The notes: generated by a model not told the origin, from the sequence alone. 37,707 bases of DNA from Hyphomicrobiales bacterium (GCA_018335895.1 JAGXQU010000031.1:1-37707), one strand, 5' to 3'; numbered from the stretch's first letter, positions 1 to 8,400 are shown. Numbers and translations: made by a program.

Positions 1-168
1 GAGCCCGGCGGCTATCACCTGATGCTGATGCAGTTGAAGAAGCCGCTCGCCGCGGGTCAGCGCTACAAGGCCGTACTCGTATTCGAGAGGGCGGGGTCCG
101 TGGAAGTCGAGTTCGAAGTGCGCGCGATGGGCGACGGTCCGGCAAGGGGCCACGGCCACAACCACTAA
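1..168 (+). CDS. Copper chaperone PCu(A)C, C-terminal part (cut by window start)
   Basis: Open from base 1 in frame 1 to a TAA stop, giving the last 55 residues of a protein. The fragment begins EPGGYHLMLMQLKKPLAAGQ and continues into a beta strand ending in VEFEV. The His-x-Met pair (HLM, fragment residues 6-8) followed by a hydrophobic L-x-x-PL stretch matches the second half of the PCu(A)C (DUF461) motif H(M)-X10-M-X21-H-X-M, which binds periplasmic Cu(I) and delivers it to cytochrome oxidase CuA or CuB sites. The tail is GHGHNH, an extra metal-binding end common in these proteins. The N-terminus and signal peptide lie outside the window. The family call is fairly secure from the motif alone; the exact partner cannot be read. 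Confidence 0.8.
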   Translation, partial: EPGGYHLMLMQLKKPLAAGQRYKAVLVFERAGSVEVEFEVRAMGDGPARGHGHNH

Positions 169-191
169 AAATAGCCTCGAATCCCGCAGAA

Positions 192-206
192 GGTTCGAGA
201 CGAACC
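192..206. repeat. Short hairpin after the copper chaperone gene
   Basis: A perfect 6-bp stem GGTTCG / CGAACC with an AGA loop lies 24 bases after the chaperone stop codon. It is not followed by a T-run, so if it ends transcription it is a weak or Rho-assisted terminator. Confidence 0.3.
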
Positions 207-214
207 GTTCGTCC

Positions 215-231
215 TTTCACATAATGTGAAA
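215..231. promoter_or_regulatory. Candidate operator palindrome upstream of the K+/H+ antiporter gene
   Basis: TTTCACA-TAA-TGTGAAA is a perfect 7-bp inverted repeat with a 3-bp centre, about 70 bases before the likely antiporter start at 302. The A/T-rich, odd-centred shape is what dimeric repressors of IclR or GntR type often bind. Which protein binds it is not visible here. Confidence 0.4.
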
Positions 232-301
232 TCATCGACAGGGCCGGGTGGCGGCGAAACCGTTTCCCGGCCCTCAATCGGATTTATTTCGTTCTGCGCC
301 A

Positions 302-2110
302 ATGCTCGCGATTACATATGCCAATGCTCTTATTCTTGTCGGTGCGGCGCTGGCCGTGCTGGGCGTGTTCTCGAGCCTGGTCGCATCGCGCATCGGCGCT
401 CCGCTCCTTCTGATCTTCCTGCTTGTTGGCCTGCTTGCAGGCGAGGAAGGTCCCGGCGGCATCAAGTTCAACGACTTTAATTCGACCTATCTCGTCGGTT
501 CGGCGGCGCTCGCGATCGTGCTGTTCGACGGAGGATTGCGAACCCGTTTCGCGGCGTTCCGCGGTGCGCTCTATCCGGCGCTTTCGCTGTCGACCTTCGG
601 CGTCGTCCTTACTGCGGCGCTTGCGGGTGCGCTGGCGTCCTTCCTGCTGAAGCTGAGTTTGCTGGAAGGCTTGCTGATCGGAGCGATCGTGGCCTCGACC
701 GACGCGGCTGCGGTTTTCTTTCTACTGCGAGCGGGCGGACAGCAGCTGAAGCGGCGTGTCGCCGCGACCCTCGAAATGGAGTCGGGCACGAACGACCCCG
801 TAGCGGTCTTTATGACCATACTTTTTGTGCAACTCATCCTGGCGGCGGGAAGCACGACAACGGAAACGATCCTGCTCTCCGTCGTGCGGGAAGTCGTGTT
901 CGGGGCCGCAATCGGAATCGGCGGCGGTATTGCCATTTCTGCAGCGCTGAATCGCATTTCGCTGCCATCCGGACTGCATCCACTGCTGGTCGTGGCGAGC
1001 GCGCTATTCATCTACGCGCTTGCTGCGGTGATGAAGGGCTCTGGATTTCTTGCGGTCTATCTCGCGGGCATCGTGCTCGGCAACAGGCCGGTTCGCGCTT
1101 TTGCTTCGATCACGACCTTCCACGACACGCTGACCTGGCTCTGCCAGATCGCGATGTTCATCATGATGGGCTTGCTCGTCACGCCAACGCAGTTGCTCAC
1201 GAATATCTGGACCGCGCTTGCGATCGCTGTTTTTCTCATTGTTGTCGCACGCCCGATCGCCGTGTGGCTTTGTCTTTCGCCGTTCGGTTTCCGGGCCAGC
1301 GAAAAAGCATTCATGTCATGGGTCGGCCTGCGCGGTGCAGTTTCGATCTTCCTGGCGGCGATCCCGACGCTATCCGGCGTTCCCAATGCCGAAATCTATT
1401 TCAATGTCGCCTTCGTGGTCGTTGTTGCGTCATTGATCGTGCAGGGCTGGTCGCTGACTTTTGTTGCGAGAAGGCTTGGCGTCGCGCTCGACGACCCAGC
1501 GCCTTCGGTGAAGCGCATCGAAATCGACCTGCCCGGACAGCTTGACGAGGAACTCGTCGGCTATCCGATCGTCGAAGGCAGCCCGGTGGTCGGCCATGGG
1601 ACCTGGCCGTCCTGGGCAAGGCCCGTCCTGATCGTTCGCAACGAGGCGATCCTGTCGCCACAGGAGGCTGGCGCGCTCCGTGTCGGCGACTACGGCTATT
1701 TTCTCGCGCCGCCGCAGCGCGTGGAGCGCCTCGACCGTCTTTTCGCGCCGCACGAAGGATATATCGACGAGGAAAGCTCGGCGGCCTTTCCGTTCAAGGG
1801 CGACGTCCGCGTCGGTGCGGTCGCCGACATGTACGATCTGTCCGTGCAGCCAGCGGAGCGGACACTCACGATCGCAGAACTGTTCGACCAGCGCTTCGAT
1901 GACAACCCGCGTCCCGGCAACAGGATCGATCTGGGGCACGCGCGGCTTGTCGTTCGCGAACTCGCAGACGACAAGGTGTCGGAGGCCAGGCTCGATTTCG
2001 TACAGGAGCCGCTCGGCGGCTTTGCGCCGATACGCTCGAAATCCGTCCGCAGGCTGCTAGGGTATCCAAAACGGCTTGCGCGGCGGGTCCTGCGGAAGCA
2101 AAAAGACTGA
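302..2110 (+). CDS. cvrA: Potassium/proton antiporter, CvrA/NhaP2 type (CPA1)
   Basis: Inner-membrane cation/proton exchanger of the CPA1 family, expected to expel K+ in exchange for H+ and help with osmotic and pH balance. About 390 N-terminal residues form a string of 12-13 hydrophobic segments. Family signatures are visible: GEEGPGGIKF after the first helices, FDGGLRTR, ASTDAAAVF, the ion-binding ESGTNDPVAVF (the ND pair) and GLRGAVSIFLA. The last 200 residues are soluble and have the layout of a TrkA-C/RCK domain followed by a CorC/HlyC-like domain, which separates CvrA/NhaP2 from plain NhaP. The frame is open upstream to a GTG at 248, but I chose the ATG at 302 because it places the first helix (ANALILVGAALAVLG) at the very N-terminus as in relatives; neither start has a strong ribosome site. 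602 residues is normal for the family. It stands alone behind a palindrome at 215-231. Confidence 0.88.
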   Translation: MLAITYANALILVGAALAVLGVFSSLVASRIGAPLLLIFLLVGLLAGEEGPGGIKFNDFNSTYLVGSAALAIVLFDGGLRTRFAAFRGALYPALSLSTFGVVLTAALAGALASFLLKLSLLEGLLIGAIVASTDAAAVFFLLRAGGQQLKRRVAATLEMESGTNDPVAVFMTILFVQLILAAGSTTTETILLSVVREVVFGAAIGIGGGIAISAALNRISLPSGLHPLLVVASALFIYALAAVMKGSGFLAVYLAGIVLGNRPVRAFASITTFHDTLTWLCQIAMFIMMGLLVTPTQLLTNIWTALAIAVFLIVVARPIAVWLCLSPFGFRASEKAFMSWVGLRGAVSIFLAAIPTLSGVPNAEIYFNVAFVVVVASLIVQGWSLTFVARRLGVALDDPAPSVKRIEIDLPGQLDEELVGYPIVEGSPVVGHGTWPSWARPVLIVRNEAILSPQEAGALRVGDYGYFLAPPQRVERLDRLFAPHEGYIDEESSAAFPFKGDVRVGAVADMYDLSVQPAERTLTIAELFDQRFDDNPRPGNRIDLGHARLVVRELADDKVSEARLDFVQEPLGGFAPIRSKSVRRLLGYPKRLARRVLRKQKD

Positions 2111-2151
2111 CGAAACCGGCAGCGAGACAACAAGCAAGAAGGGAAGCCAAG

Positions 2152-2583
2152 ATGAAAAGCTACGCCAGCGCCCATTGGGAAGGCTCGCCGAAAGACGGCA
2201 CCGGCACGATTTCGACCAAAACCGGCGTTTTGAAAAATACGCCCTACAGTTCAAAGGCCCGCTTCGAGGGCGGGACTTCACAGACCACGCCGGAAGAACT
2301 GATCGGCGCGGCGCATGCCGGCTGCTACACGATGGCGCTCGGCTTCGCGCTGATGCGCGCAGGCATCAACCAGAAGTCGATCAGCACCGATGCCGAAGTT
2401 GAGGTAATCCTCGGCGAGAAGGGCGCAAATATCACCGGCATCAAGCTGAAAACCGTTGTCGAAGCGCCCGGTGCAGATGCCGCGAAGATCAAGGAAGCCG
2501 CTGAAGGCGCCAAGGTCGGTTGTCCGGTTTCCAAGGCGCTTTCGGCTGTGCCGATCAGCCTCGAAGTCGAAACCAAAGTCTGA
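2152..2583 (+). CDS. osmC: OsmC-family peroxiredoxin (lipoyl-dependent peroxidase)
   Basis: A 143-residue OsmC/Ohr-superfamily enzyme that reduces organic hydroperoxides with a pair of redox cysteines recharged by lipoylated proteins. The two catalytic cysteines are present: Cys58 in AAHAGCYTMAL and Cys124 in AKVGCPVSKAL. The N-terminus (YASAHWEGSPKDGTGTIST) and the TTPEELIGAAHAGC segment are typical of OsmC rather than Ohr. The start ATG follows an AAGGGAAG ribosome site at good spacing. It lies 41 bases after the antiporter gene on the same strand and 37 bases before the aminotransferase gene, so read-through is possible, but the three genes have no obvious shared pathway. Confidence 0.9.
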   Translation: MKSYASAHWEGSPKDGTGTISTKTGVLKNTPYSSKARFEGGTSQTTPEELIGAAHAGCYTMALGFALMRAGINQKSISTDAEVEVILGEKGANITGIKLKTVVEAPGADAAKIKEAAEGAKVGCPVSKALSAVPISLEVETKV

Positions 2584-2620
2584 GCTGTCTCGCGACCGCG
2601 TAGCTGCGTAACATCCCTCG

Positions 2621-3769
2621 ATGCATCCCGTATTCGCCAACCTGCCGACCACGGTCTTCGAGGTGATGTCGCGGCTCGCGCGCGAGCACAACGCGATCAA
2701 TCTGGGGCAGGGTTTTCCGGACGATCCCGGCCCCGAAGATGTGCGCCGGAAAGCGGCGGAAGCCGTTGTCGCCGGCTGGAACCAGTACCCGCCGATGATG
2801 GGCTTGCCCGAGTTGCGCGCGGCAGTGGCCAAACACTACGCGCATTGGCAGGGTGTTTCGCTCGATCCTGACTCGGAAATCATGATCACCTCGGGCGCGA
2901 CCGAAGCGCTGACCGGCGCAATCCTCACGCTGATCGAGCCGGGCGACGAGGTGGTGCTGTTTCAGCCGCTCTATGATTCCTATCTGCCGATGGTGAAGCG
3001 GGCCGGCGGTATCCCGAAGCTCGTGAGGCTCGAGCCGCCGCACTGGCGCGTTACGGAAGACGCCCTGAGGAGGGTCTTCTCGAATAAGACCAAGGCCGTT
3101 CTCTTCAATAACCCTCACAATCCCGCGGGCATCGTCCATTCGATGGACGATCTGAAGCTGCTCGCGCGTTTCTGCGAGGAATTCGACGCTGTCGCGATCT
3201 GCGACGAAGTCTGGGAGCATGTCGTCTTTGACGGTCGCAAGCATATTTCCATGCTCAGCGTGCCGGGCATGCGCGAGCGCACCGTGAAGATCGGATCGGC
3301 GGGGAAGATCTTCTGCCTGACCGGCTGGAAGGTGGGGTTTGTCTGCGCTTCACCTGCGTTGATGCGGGGGCTCTCGAAGGCGCACCAGTTCATCACGTTT
3401 ACGACGCCGCCGAACTTGCAGGTGGCAGTGGCCTATGGCCTCGGCAAGGCCGACGACTACTTTCTGGGGATGCGCTCGACGCTTGCACGGTCCCGCGACC
3501 GCTTTGCCGGCGGCCTCAAAAAGCTTGGGTTCGATCCGCTGGAGAGCCAGGGCACCTATTTCATGAACGTCGATCTCGCGGCGCTCGGGATCAACGAGCG
3601 GGACAACGATTTCTGCCAGCGGCTCGTCACCGAGAACAAGGTTGCGGCGATTCCTGTCTCGGCCTTTTACGCGGCAGATCCTGTAACGAGCGTCGTGCGC
3701 TTCTGCTTTGCCAAGCACGACGCGACCCTGGACGGCGCGATCGAGCGGATGGCAAATCTTCGCCGTTAG
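2621..3769 (+). CDS. PLP-dependent aminotransferase, class I/II (fold type I)
   Basis: A 382-residue cytoplasmic aminotransferase of the kynurenine/methionine aminotransferase-like branch. The opening block INLGQGFPDDPGPEDV is the substrate-end signature of this branch. The PLP site is complete: NNPHNPAG (residues 163-170), the pyridine-nitrogen aspartate in AICDEVWEH (Asp195), and the Schiff-base lysine Lys229 in SAGKIFCLTGWK. Relatives act on methionine, glutamine, kynurenine or N-succinyl-diaminopimelate, and the sequence alone does not decide between them. A nearby possible weak terminator is at 3773-3791. Not an obvious part of the urea operon that follows, because a promoter intervenes. 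Confidence 0.87.
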   Translation: MHPVFANLPTTVFEVMSRLAREHNAINLGQGFPDDPGPEDVRRKAAEAVVAGWNQYPPMMGLPELRAAVAKHYAHWQGVSLDPDSEIMITSGATEALTGAILTLIEPGDEVVLFQPLYDSYLPMVKRAGGIPKLVRLEPPHWRVTEDALRRVFSNKTKAVLFNNPHNPAGIVHSMDDLKLLARFCEEFDAVAICDEVWEHVVFDGRKHISMLSVPGMRERTVKIGSAGKIFCLTGWKVGFVCASPALMRGLSKAHQFITFTTPPNLQVAVAYGLGKADDYFLGMRSTLARSRDRFAGGLKKLGFDPLESQGTYFMNVDLAALGINERDNDFCQRLVTENKVAAIPVSAFYAADPVTSVVRFCFAKHDATLDGAIERMANLRR

Positions 3770-3772
3770 ACG

Positions 3773-3791
3773 CTGCCTGCAATCGCGGCAG
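3773..3791 (+). terminator. Weak hairpin after the aminotransferase gene
   Basis: CTGCC at 3773-3777 pairs with GGCAG at 3787-3791 across a 9-base loop, immediately followed by AAAATTT and, ten bases on, a run of six T. The short stem makes this a low-grade terminator candidate separating the aminotransferase gene from the urea operon. Confidence 0.3.
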
Positions 3792-3894
3792 AAAATTTGC
3801 CTATTTTTTATACAGCGAGTTTCGTGCAGCCTAATAAATAATCACATGCTTAAAAGAGGCCCGGCCTTATTGGCGTATTCGCCCGTACGGCGGC

Positions 3895-3910
3895 TGGCAT
3901 GTGCGTTGCA
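3895..3910 (+). promoter_or_regulatory. Sigma-54 (RpoN) -24/-12 promoter of the urea operon
   Basis: The bases TGGCATGTGCGTTGCA match the sigma-54 consensus TGGCAC-R-N4-TTGC-W at every fixed position but one (T for C at the sixth). The invariant GG (3896-3897) and GC (3908-3909) are exactly 10 bases apart, as required. Transcription would start near 3921, about 70 bases before the urtA ATG. Sigma-54 promoters need an enhancer-binding activator; for urea genes that is usually NtrC. I found no clean NtrC dyad (TGCAC-N7-GTGCA type) in 3770-3894, so the activator is inferred from pathway logic. Confidence 0.75.
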
Positions 3911-3990
3911 ATACCTTTCCCCGGCGTAAGCGTCCGCCAATGTTCGCGCGCCTTCGATCCAATCCGGCTCGAACCTCATGGGGAGCTTTC

Positions 3991-5274
3991 ATGTTCAATA
4001 TCTTCAAGAAGCTTGGCGCCGCGGCGGGAGCCGCTGCACTGGCTGTTTCAATCTCGGCGGCACCCGCCGCCGCGCAGGACACCATCAAGGTCGGCGTCCT
4101 GCATTCGCTGTCGGGAACGATGGCGATCTCCGAGACCACGTTGAAAGACGTGATGCTCATGCTCATCGAAGAGCAGAACAAGAAGGGCGGCGTGCTCGGC
4201 AAGAAGCTCGAGGCCGTCGTCGTCGATCCCGCATCGAATTGGCCGCTGTTCGCCGAAAAAGCGCGTGAGCTGATCAACAAGGATAAAGTTTCGGTCGTGT
4301 TCGGCTGCTGGACCTCGGTGTCCCGCAAGTCGGTGCTGCCGGTGTTCAAGGAACTGAACTCGATCCTGTTCTATCCGGTGCAGTACGAAGGCGAAGAGTC
4401 CGAGCGCAACGTGTTCTACACGGGCGCCGCGCCGAACCAGCAGGCGATTCCGGCGGTCGACTATCTCGCCAAGGAATACAAGGTCGAGCGCTGGGTGCTC
4501 GCGGGTACCGACTACGTCTATCCGCGCACCACGAACAAAATCCTTGAAGCCTATCTGAAGTCGAAGGGCGTCAAGGACGAAGACATCATGATCAACTACA
4601 CGCCGTTCGGTCACTCCGACTGGCAGACGATCGTAGCTTCGATCAAGAAGTTCGGCACCGCCGGCAAGAAGACCGCTGTGGTTTCCACCATCAACGGCGA
4701 CGCGAATGTTCCGTTCTACAAGGAACTTTCGAACCAGGGCGTGTCCGCGAAGGACATCCCGGTCGTCGCGTTCTCGGTCGGCGAAGAAGAACTCGCCGGT
4801 ATCGACACCGCGAACCTCGTCGGCCATCTCGCGGCCTGGAACTACTTCCAGTCGATTGAGAACGCTGACAACAAGGAATTCATCGCGAAGTGGAAGGCCT
4901 TCACGAAGAATCCGAAGCGCGTCACCAACGACCCGATGGAAGCCCATGTTGTCGGCTTCGCTATGTGGGTGAAGGCGGTCGAGAAGGCCAAGTCGTTCGA
5001 TCCCGACAAGGTCATCGAGGCGCTGCCGGGCATCAAGGCGAAGAACCTCACGGGCGGCGAGTCGGAAATGCTCGCGAACCACCACATCACCAAGCCCGTC
5101 TTCATCGGCGAAATCCGCGCGGACGGCCAGTTCGACGTAGTGTGGAAGACCGACGGCCTCGTTCCGGGTGCTGCGTGGTCGCCGTATCTCGAAGGTTCGA
5201 AGGACCTCGTTGCCGACTGGGTCAAGCTCAAGTGCGGCAACTACAACACCAAGACCAAGAAGTGCGGTTCGTAA
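3991..5274 (+). CDS. urtA: Urea ABC transporter, substrate-binding protein UrtA
   Basis: Periplasmic urea receptor of the high-affinity UrtABCDE importer (a branched-chain amino-acid/amide-type ABC system). The start at 3991 follows GGGGAGC at correct spacing and gives a signal peptide (MFNIFKKLGAAAGAAALAV, cleavage after AAPAAAQ). The in-frame extension upstream to 3901 was rejected because it overlaps the promoter and spoils the signal peptide. The mature protein opens with DTIKVGVLHSLSGTMAISE, the classic UrtA/AmiC start. It continues with VVDPASNWPLFAEKARELI and VFGCWTSVSRKSVLPVF, which form the amide-binding cleft. 427 residues is the normal UrtA length. First gene of the operon, 76 bases before urtB, with a strong hairpin in the gap that probably keeps UrtA more abundant than the membrane parts. 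Confidence 0.96.
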   Translation: MFNIFKKLGAAAGAAALAVSISAAPAAAQDTIKVGVLHSLSGTMAISETTLKDVMLMLIEEQNKKGGVLGKKLEAVVVDPASNWPLFAEKARELINKDKVSVVFGCWTSVSRKSVLPVFKELNSILFYPVQYEGEESERNVFYTGAAPNQQAIPAVDYLAKEYKVERWVLAGTDYVYPRTTNKILEAYLKSKGVKDEDIMINYTPFGHSDWQTIVASIKKFGTAGKKTAVVSTINGDANVPFYKELSNQGVSAKDIPVVAFSVGEEELAGIDTANLVGHLAAWNYFQSIENADNKEFIAKWKAFTKNPKRVTNDPMEAHVVGFAMWVKAVEKAKSFDPDKVIEALPGIKAKNLTGGESEMLANHHITKPVFIGEIRADGQFDVVWKTDGLVPGAAWSPYLEGSKDLVADWVKLKCGNYNTKTKKCGS

Positions 5275-5297
5275 CCCGCGCTTGATTTAGAGACGAA

Positions 5298-5322
5298 CGG
5301 GCGGGAGCTATGCTCCCGCCCG
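5298..5322 (+). promoter_or_regulatory. Strong urtA-urtB intergenic hairpin (RNA stabiliser/attenuator)
   Basis: A perfect 11-bp G+C-rich stem, CGGGCGGGAGC / GCTCCCGCCCG, with a TAT loop, lies 24 bases after the urtA stop. No T-run follows, so it is not a classic Rho-independent terminator. In ABC operons such hairpins after the binding-protein gene block 3'-exonucleases and raise the ratio of binding protein to permease. Confidence 0.7.
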
Positions 5323-5350
5323 GATCTCCCACCCAGGAAGGCCCGCAGTC

Positions 5351-6964
5351 ATGATCTCAATACGTGCGATTGCTCGCAAGCTCGCGGCTGCCTCCGCTCT
5401 CCTCGTTGCGCTTTTGTGTGCGCATCCTGCGGCTGCCGGTCCGTTCGAAGACGCGTTGCCGAAGCTGGCTGCCGACTCCTTTGCCGATACCGCCGATGCA
5501 ATCACGGCGATCGCTGCGAGCGGCCATGCCGACGCCGAGGCCGTGATCTCCGGAATTGCCGCGGGCCGCGTCTTGTTCGATCCCGCCACCAAGAACGTTT
5601 ACCTGCGCGCCGCAGACGGCAGCGTAAAGAATCTCGCAACCGGCGCTTCCGAGTCCGTGCCCGCTTCGGCGCGCGCGGTGCGCCAGAACAATCGTATTCG
5701 CACCACGATCGATGCGACACTCGGCACGCTGCGGCTGATGTCGCCGGATCCGCAGAAGCGTCTCGCCGCCGCGGGCGCGGTCTTCAAGTCGCGCGACGCA
5801 TCTTCGCTGAAGCTCCTCGATGAGGCCCTCGCGAAGGAAACCGATCCGCGCGTCAAGAAGGTGCTCGCCGAAGCGCGTGCGGCAATTTTGATCGTGGCTG
5901 CGAACGCCTCGGAGAAGGACCGGATCGCCGCGATCCAGATGATCGCGGCGAAAGGCGACAACGATGCGCTTTCGCTGCTACGTGCAGTTCCCGCGAACGC
6001 ATCGTCAGACGTGAAGGCGGCGGCGGCTTCGGCGATTTCGGCCGTCGAGCGCTCGCTCGCGTTATGGGAAGTCAGCCAGAACGTCTGGTACGGTCTTTCG
6101 CTTGGTTCGGTATTGCTGCTTGCGGCGATCGGCCTTGCCATCACCTTCGGTGTGATGGGCGTCATCAACATGGCGCACGGCGAGATGGTGATGATCGGGG
6201 CCTATGTCACCTTCGTCGTGCAGGAAGTGATCCGCCAGAACTATCCCGGCCTGTTCGATTACTCGCTTGCGATCGCGCTGCCGCTTGCGTTTCTGATTGC
6301 GGGCTTCGTGGGCGTGCTGATCGAGCGCGGCATCATCCGTTTCCTCTATGGCCGTCCGCTAGAGACGCTGCTTGCCACCTGGGGCCTCTCGCTGATCCTG
6401 CAGCAGGCGATACGCACCGCGTTCGGCTCGTCGAACCGCGAAGTGGGCGCGCCGAGCTGGATGTCGGGTGCATTCGAACTCGGCGGCCTCTCGATCACTT
6501 ACAATCGTCTCTGGATCATCGTTTTCTCGATGGCGGTTTTCGCGACGCTTCTTTTCGTCCTGCGCTTCACGCGCTTCGGGCTGGAAATGCGCGCGGTCAC
6601 GCAGAACCGCCGCATGGCATCCTCGATGGGGATCAAGACCAGCTACGTCGATGCGCTGACCTTCGGTCTCGGTTCAGGCATTGCGGGCATCGCCGGTGTG
6701 GCGATCTCGCAGATCGACAACGTTTCGCCGAACCTCGGGCAGGGCTACATCATCGACAGCTTCCTCGTCGTCGTGTTCGGCGGCGTCGGAAACCTTTTCG
6801 GCACCCTGATCGCAGCACTCTCGCTCGGTATCGCCAACAAGTTCCTCGAACCCTTTGCCGGCGCGGTGCTCGGCAAGATATTGATCCTGGTGCTGATCAT
6901 CGTCTTCATTCAGAAGAAGCCGCGCGGCCTGTTCGCGCTCAAGGGCAGGGCGGTGGAAGCGTGA
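5351..6964 (+). CDS. urtB: Urea ABC transporter permease UrtB
   Basis: Inner-membrane permease of the LivH type. Residues 1-28 are a signal/anchor. About 200 residues of helical, Ala-rich periplasmic region follow (HEAT-like pattern, for example DPQKRLAAAGAVF and DPRVKKVLAEAR), as is usual for UrtB and absent from LivH. The permease core starts near residue 245 with YGLSLGSVLLLAAIGLAITF. The hallmark GVINMAHGEMVMIGAY follows, then the cytoplasmic coupling segment RAVTQNRRMASSMGI, which contacts the ATPases. The length of 537 residues is normal. The start ATG has a GGAAGG site upstream. The stop codon overlaps the GTG start of urtC, pointing to translational coupling. Confidence 0.95.
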   Translation: MISIRAIARKLAAASALLVALLCAHPAAAGPFEDALPKLAADSFADTADAITAIAASGHADAEAVISGIAAGRVLFDPATKNVYLRAADGSVKNLATGASESVPASARAVRQNNRIRTTIDATLGTLRLMSPDPQKRLAAAGAVFKSRDASSLKLLDEALAKETDPRVKKVLAEARAAILIVAANASEKDRIAAIQMIAAKGDNDALSLLRAVPANASSDVKAAAASAISAVERSLALWEVSQNVWYGLSLGSVLLLAAIGLAITFGVMGVINMAHGEMVMIGAYVTFVVQEVIRQNYPGLFDYSLAIALPLAFLIAGFVGVLIERGIIRFLYGRPLETLLATWGLSLILQQAIRTAFGSSNREVGAPSWMSGAFELGGLSITYNRLWIIVFSMAVFATLLFVLRFTRFGLEMRAVTQNRRMASSMGIKTSYVDALTFGLGSGIAGIAGVAISQIDNVSPNLGQGYIIDSFLVVVFGGVGNLFGTLIAALSLGIANKFLEPFAGAVLGKILILVLIIVFIQKKPRGLFALKGRAVEA

Positions 6965-8397
6965 TACAACAACCGCTCATTCTTCGCCTGCTCGACGGCC
7001 GCGGGAAGATTTTCGTCGGCGTCGTGCTTGCCATGGCCATCGTCGTGCCGCTGCTCAACCTGCTGCCGCCGTCGAACCCGTTCCATATCCCGACCTATGT
7101 CATGGTGCTGCTCGGCAAGTATCTTTGCTACGCGCTCTTGGCGCTCTCGGTCGATCTCGTCTGGGGCTACGCAGGCATTCTCTCGCTCGGCCACGGGGCA
7201 TTCTTCGCGCTCGGCGGCTACGCGATGGGCATGTACCTCATGCGTCAGATCGGCTCGCGCGGCGTCTACGCGCATCCAGTCCTGCCGGATTTCATGGTGT
7301 TCCTGAACTGGAAGGAGTTGCCGTGGTTCTGGTACGGCTTCGACTGGTTCATCTTCGCAGCCTTCATGGTCGTTGCGGTGCCGGGCGTGCTCGCTTTCGT
7401 GTTCGGCTGGTTCGCGTTCCGCTCGCGCGTGACCGGCGTCTATCTTTCGATCATCACGCAGGCGCTGACATTTGCGCTGCTACTCGCCTTCTTCCGCAAC
7501 AACTTCGGTTTCGGCGGCAACAACGGCCTGACCGACTTCAAGGACATTCTCGGCTTCAACGTGCAGGCGCAGGGAACGCGGATCGTACTCTTCATGCTTT
7601 CCGCGATCTTTCTGGTGCTCGGCTATCTTCTGTGCCGCTGGATGGTGACCTCGAAGTTCGGCAAGGTGCTGATTGCGATACGCGATCAGGAGTCCCGCGC
7701 GCGCTTCATCGGCTATCGCGTCGAAAACTATAAACTTGTTGCCTTCGTCGTTTCCGCGTGCCTCGCGGGCATCGCCGGTGCGCTTTATGTCCCGCAGGTC
7801 GGCATCATCAATCCGGGCGAATTTTCTCCCGGAAATTCAATCGAGATTATCATCTGGGTTGCAGTCGGCGGGCGCGGCACGCTTGTCGGTGCGGCCCTCG
7901 GCGCCTTCGTCGTGAATTACACGAAGACGCTTTTCACGGGCGGGCTGATCGCGCCGTTCTGGCTGTTCGGGGCGGGCGTATTCGCGTTTGCCGCTTATCT
8001 CGTCTGGAAGTTCCGGATGCCTGCGCTGGCCGGTGTTGTCTTCGGCGCGGTACTTGCGCTTCTCGGGTCTTACATTCCGGGGACGATCGGTACCAATGCA
8101 GGTTTGATCGTCGCCGGGATTGGTTTGGCTACCCTGATCCTTTCAACGCGGCCTGAAGCGGCGGGAGTGACTGCCGGGGCATTGATGGCACTCTTTTTCA
8201 CGACACCGTTTCAAGGCATTCCGCTCGCGCAGTACTGGCTCTTTGCGCTCGGCGCGCTGTTCGTTTTCGTGACGCTCCTGATGCCGAAGGGTATCGTCGG
8301 CACTTTCGGCGATCTCATCGATAAATATCTTCCGCGCAGGAAATCCAAGGACGCCGCCGTGAAGGGCGCCGCCACGCAGCCGAGTCCGGCGGAGTAG
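6961..8397 (+). CDS. urtC: Urea ABC transporter permease UrtC, with extra C-terminal membrane segment
   Basis: Second permease (LivM type) of the urea importer. The GTG at 6961 overlaps the urtB stop; the next ATG (7033) would remove the first helix, so GTG is preferred. Core motifs are normal: LSVDLVWGYAGILSLGHGAFFALGGYAMG, given here in two parts (LSVDLVWGYAGI, SLGHGAFFALGG), FGFGGNNGLTDF, the coupling helix IRDQESRARFIGYRVENYK, and WVAVGGRGTLVGA. The protein is 478 residues, about 90-100 more than usual for UrtC. The excess lies between FTGG (residues ~325-328) and YWLFALGALFVFVTLLMPKG (from residue 425), is hydrophobic and looks like four added helices. The first of them (WLFGAGVFAFAAYL) resembles the final native helix, which suggests local duplication. 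It is in frame, and the reading frame remains clean to the stop. Confidence 0.93.
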   Translation: MIQQPLILRLLDGRGKIFVGVVLAMAIVVPLLNLLPPSNPFHIPTYVMVLLGKYLCYALLALSVDLVWGYAGILSLGHGAFFALGGYAMGMYLMRQIGSRGVYAHPVLPDFMVFLNWKELPWFWYGFDWFIFAAFMVVAVPGVLAFVFGWFAFRSRVTGVYLSIITQALTFALLLAFFRNNFGFGGNNGLTDFKDILGFNVQAQGTRIVLFMLSAIFLVLGYLLCRWMVTSKFGKVLIAIRDQESRARFIGYRVENYKLVAFVVSACLAGIAGALYVPQVGIINPGEFSPGNSIEIIIWVAVGGRGTLVGAALGAFVVNYTKTLFTGGLIAPFWLFGAGVFAFAAYLVWKFRMPALAGVVFGAVLALLGSYIPGTIGTNAGLIVAGIGLATLILSTRPEAAGVTAGALMALFFTTPFQGIPLAQYWLFALGALFVFVTLLMPKGIVGTFGDLIDKYLPRRKSKDAAVKGAATQPSPAE

Positions 8398-8400
8398 GCC

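Noticed and set aside
6064..6960. Open frame running into urtC from inside urtB
   Set aside because: This part is a shifted-frame image of urtB with Arg/Ala-rich content; the real urtC starts at the GTG overlapping the urtB stop.
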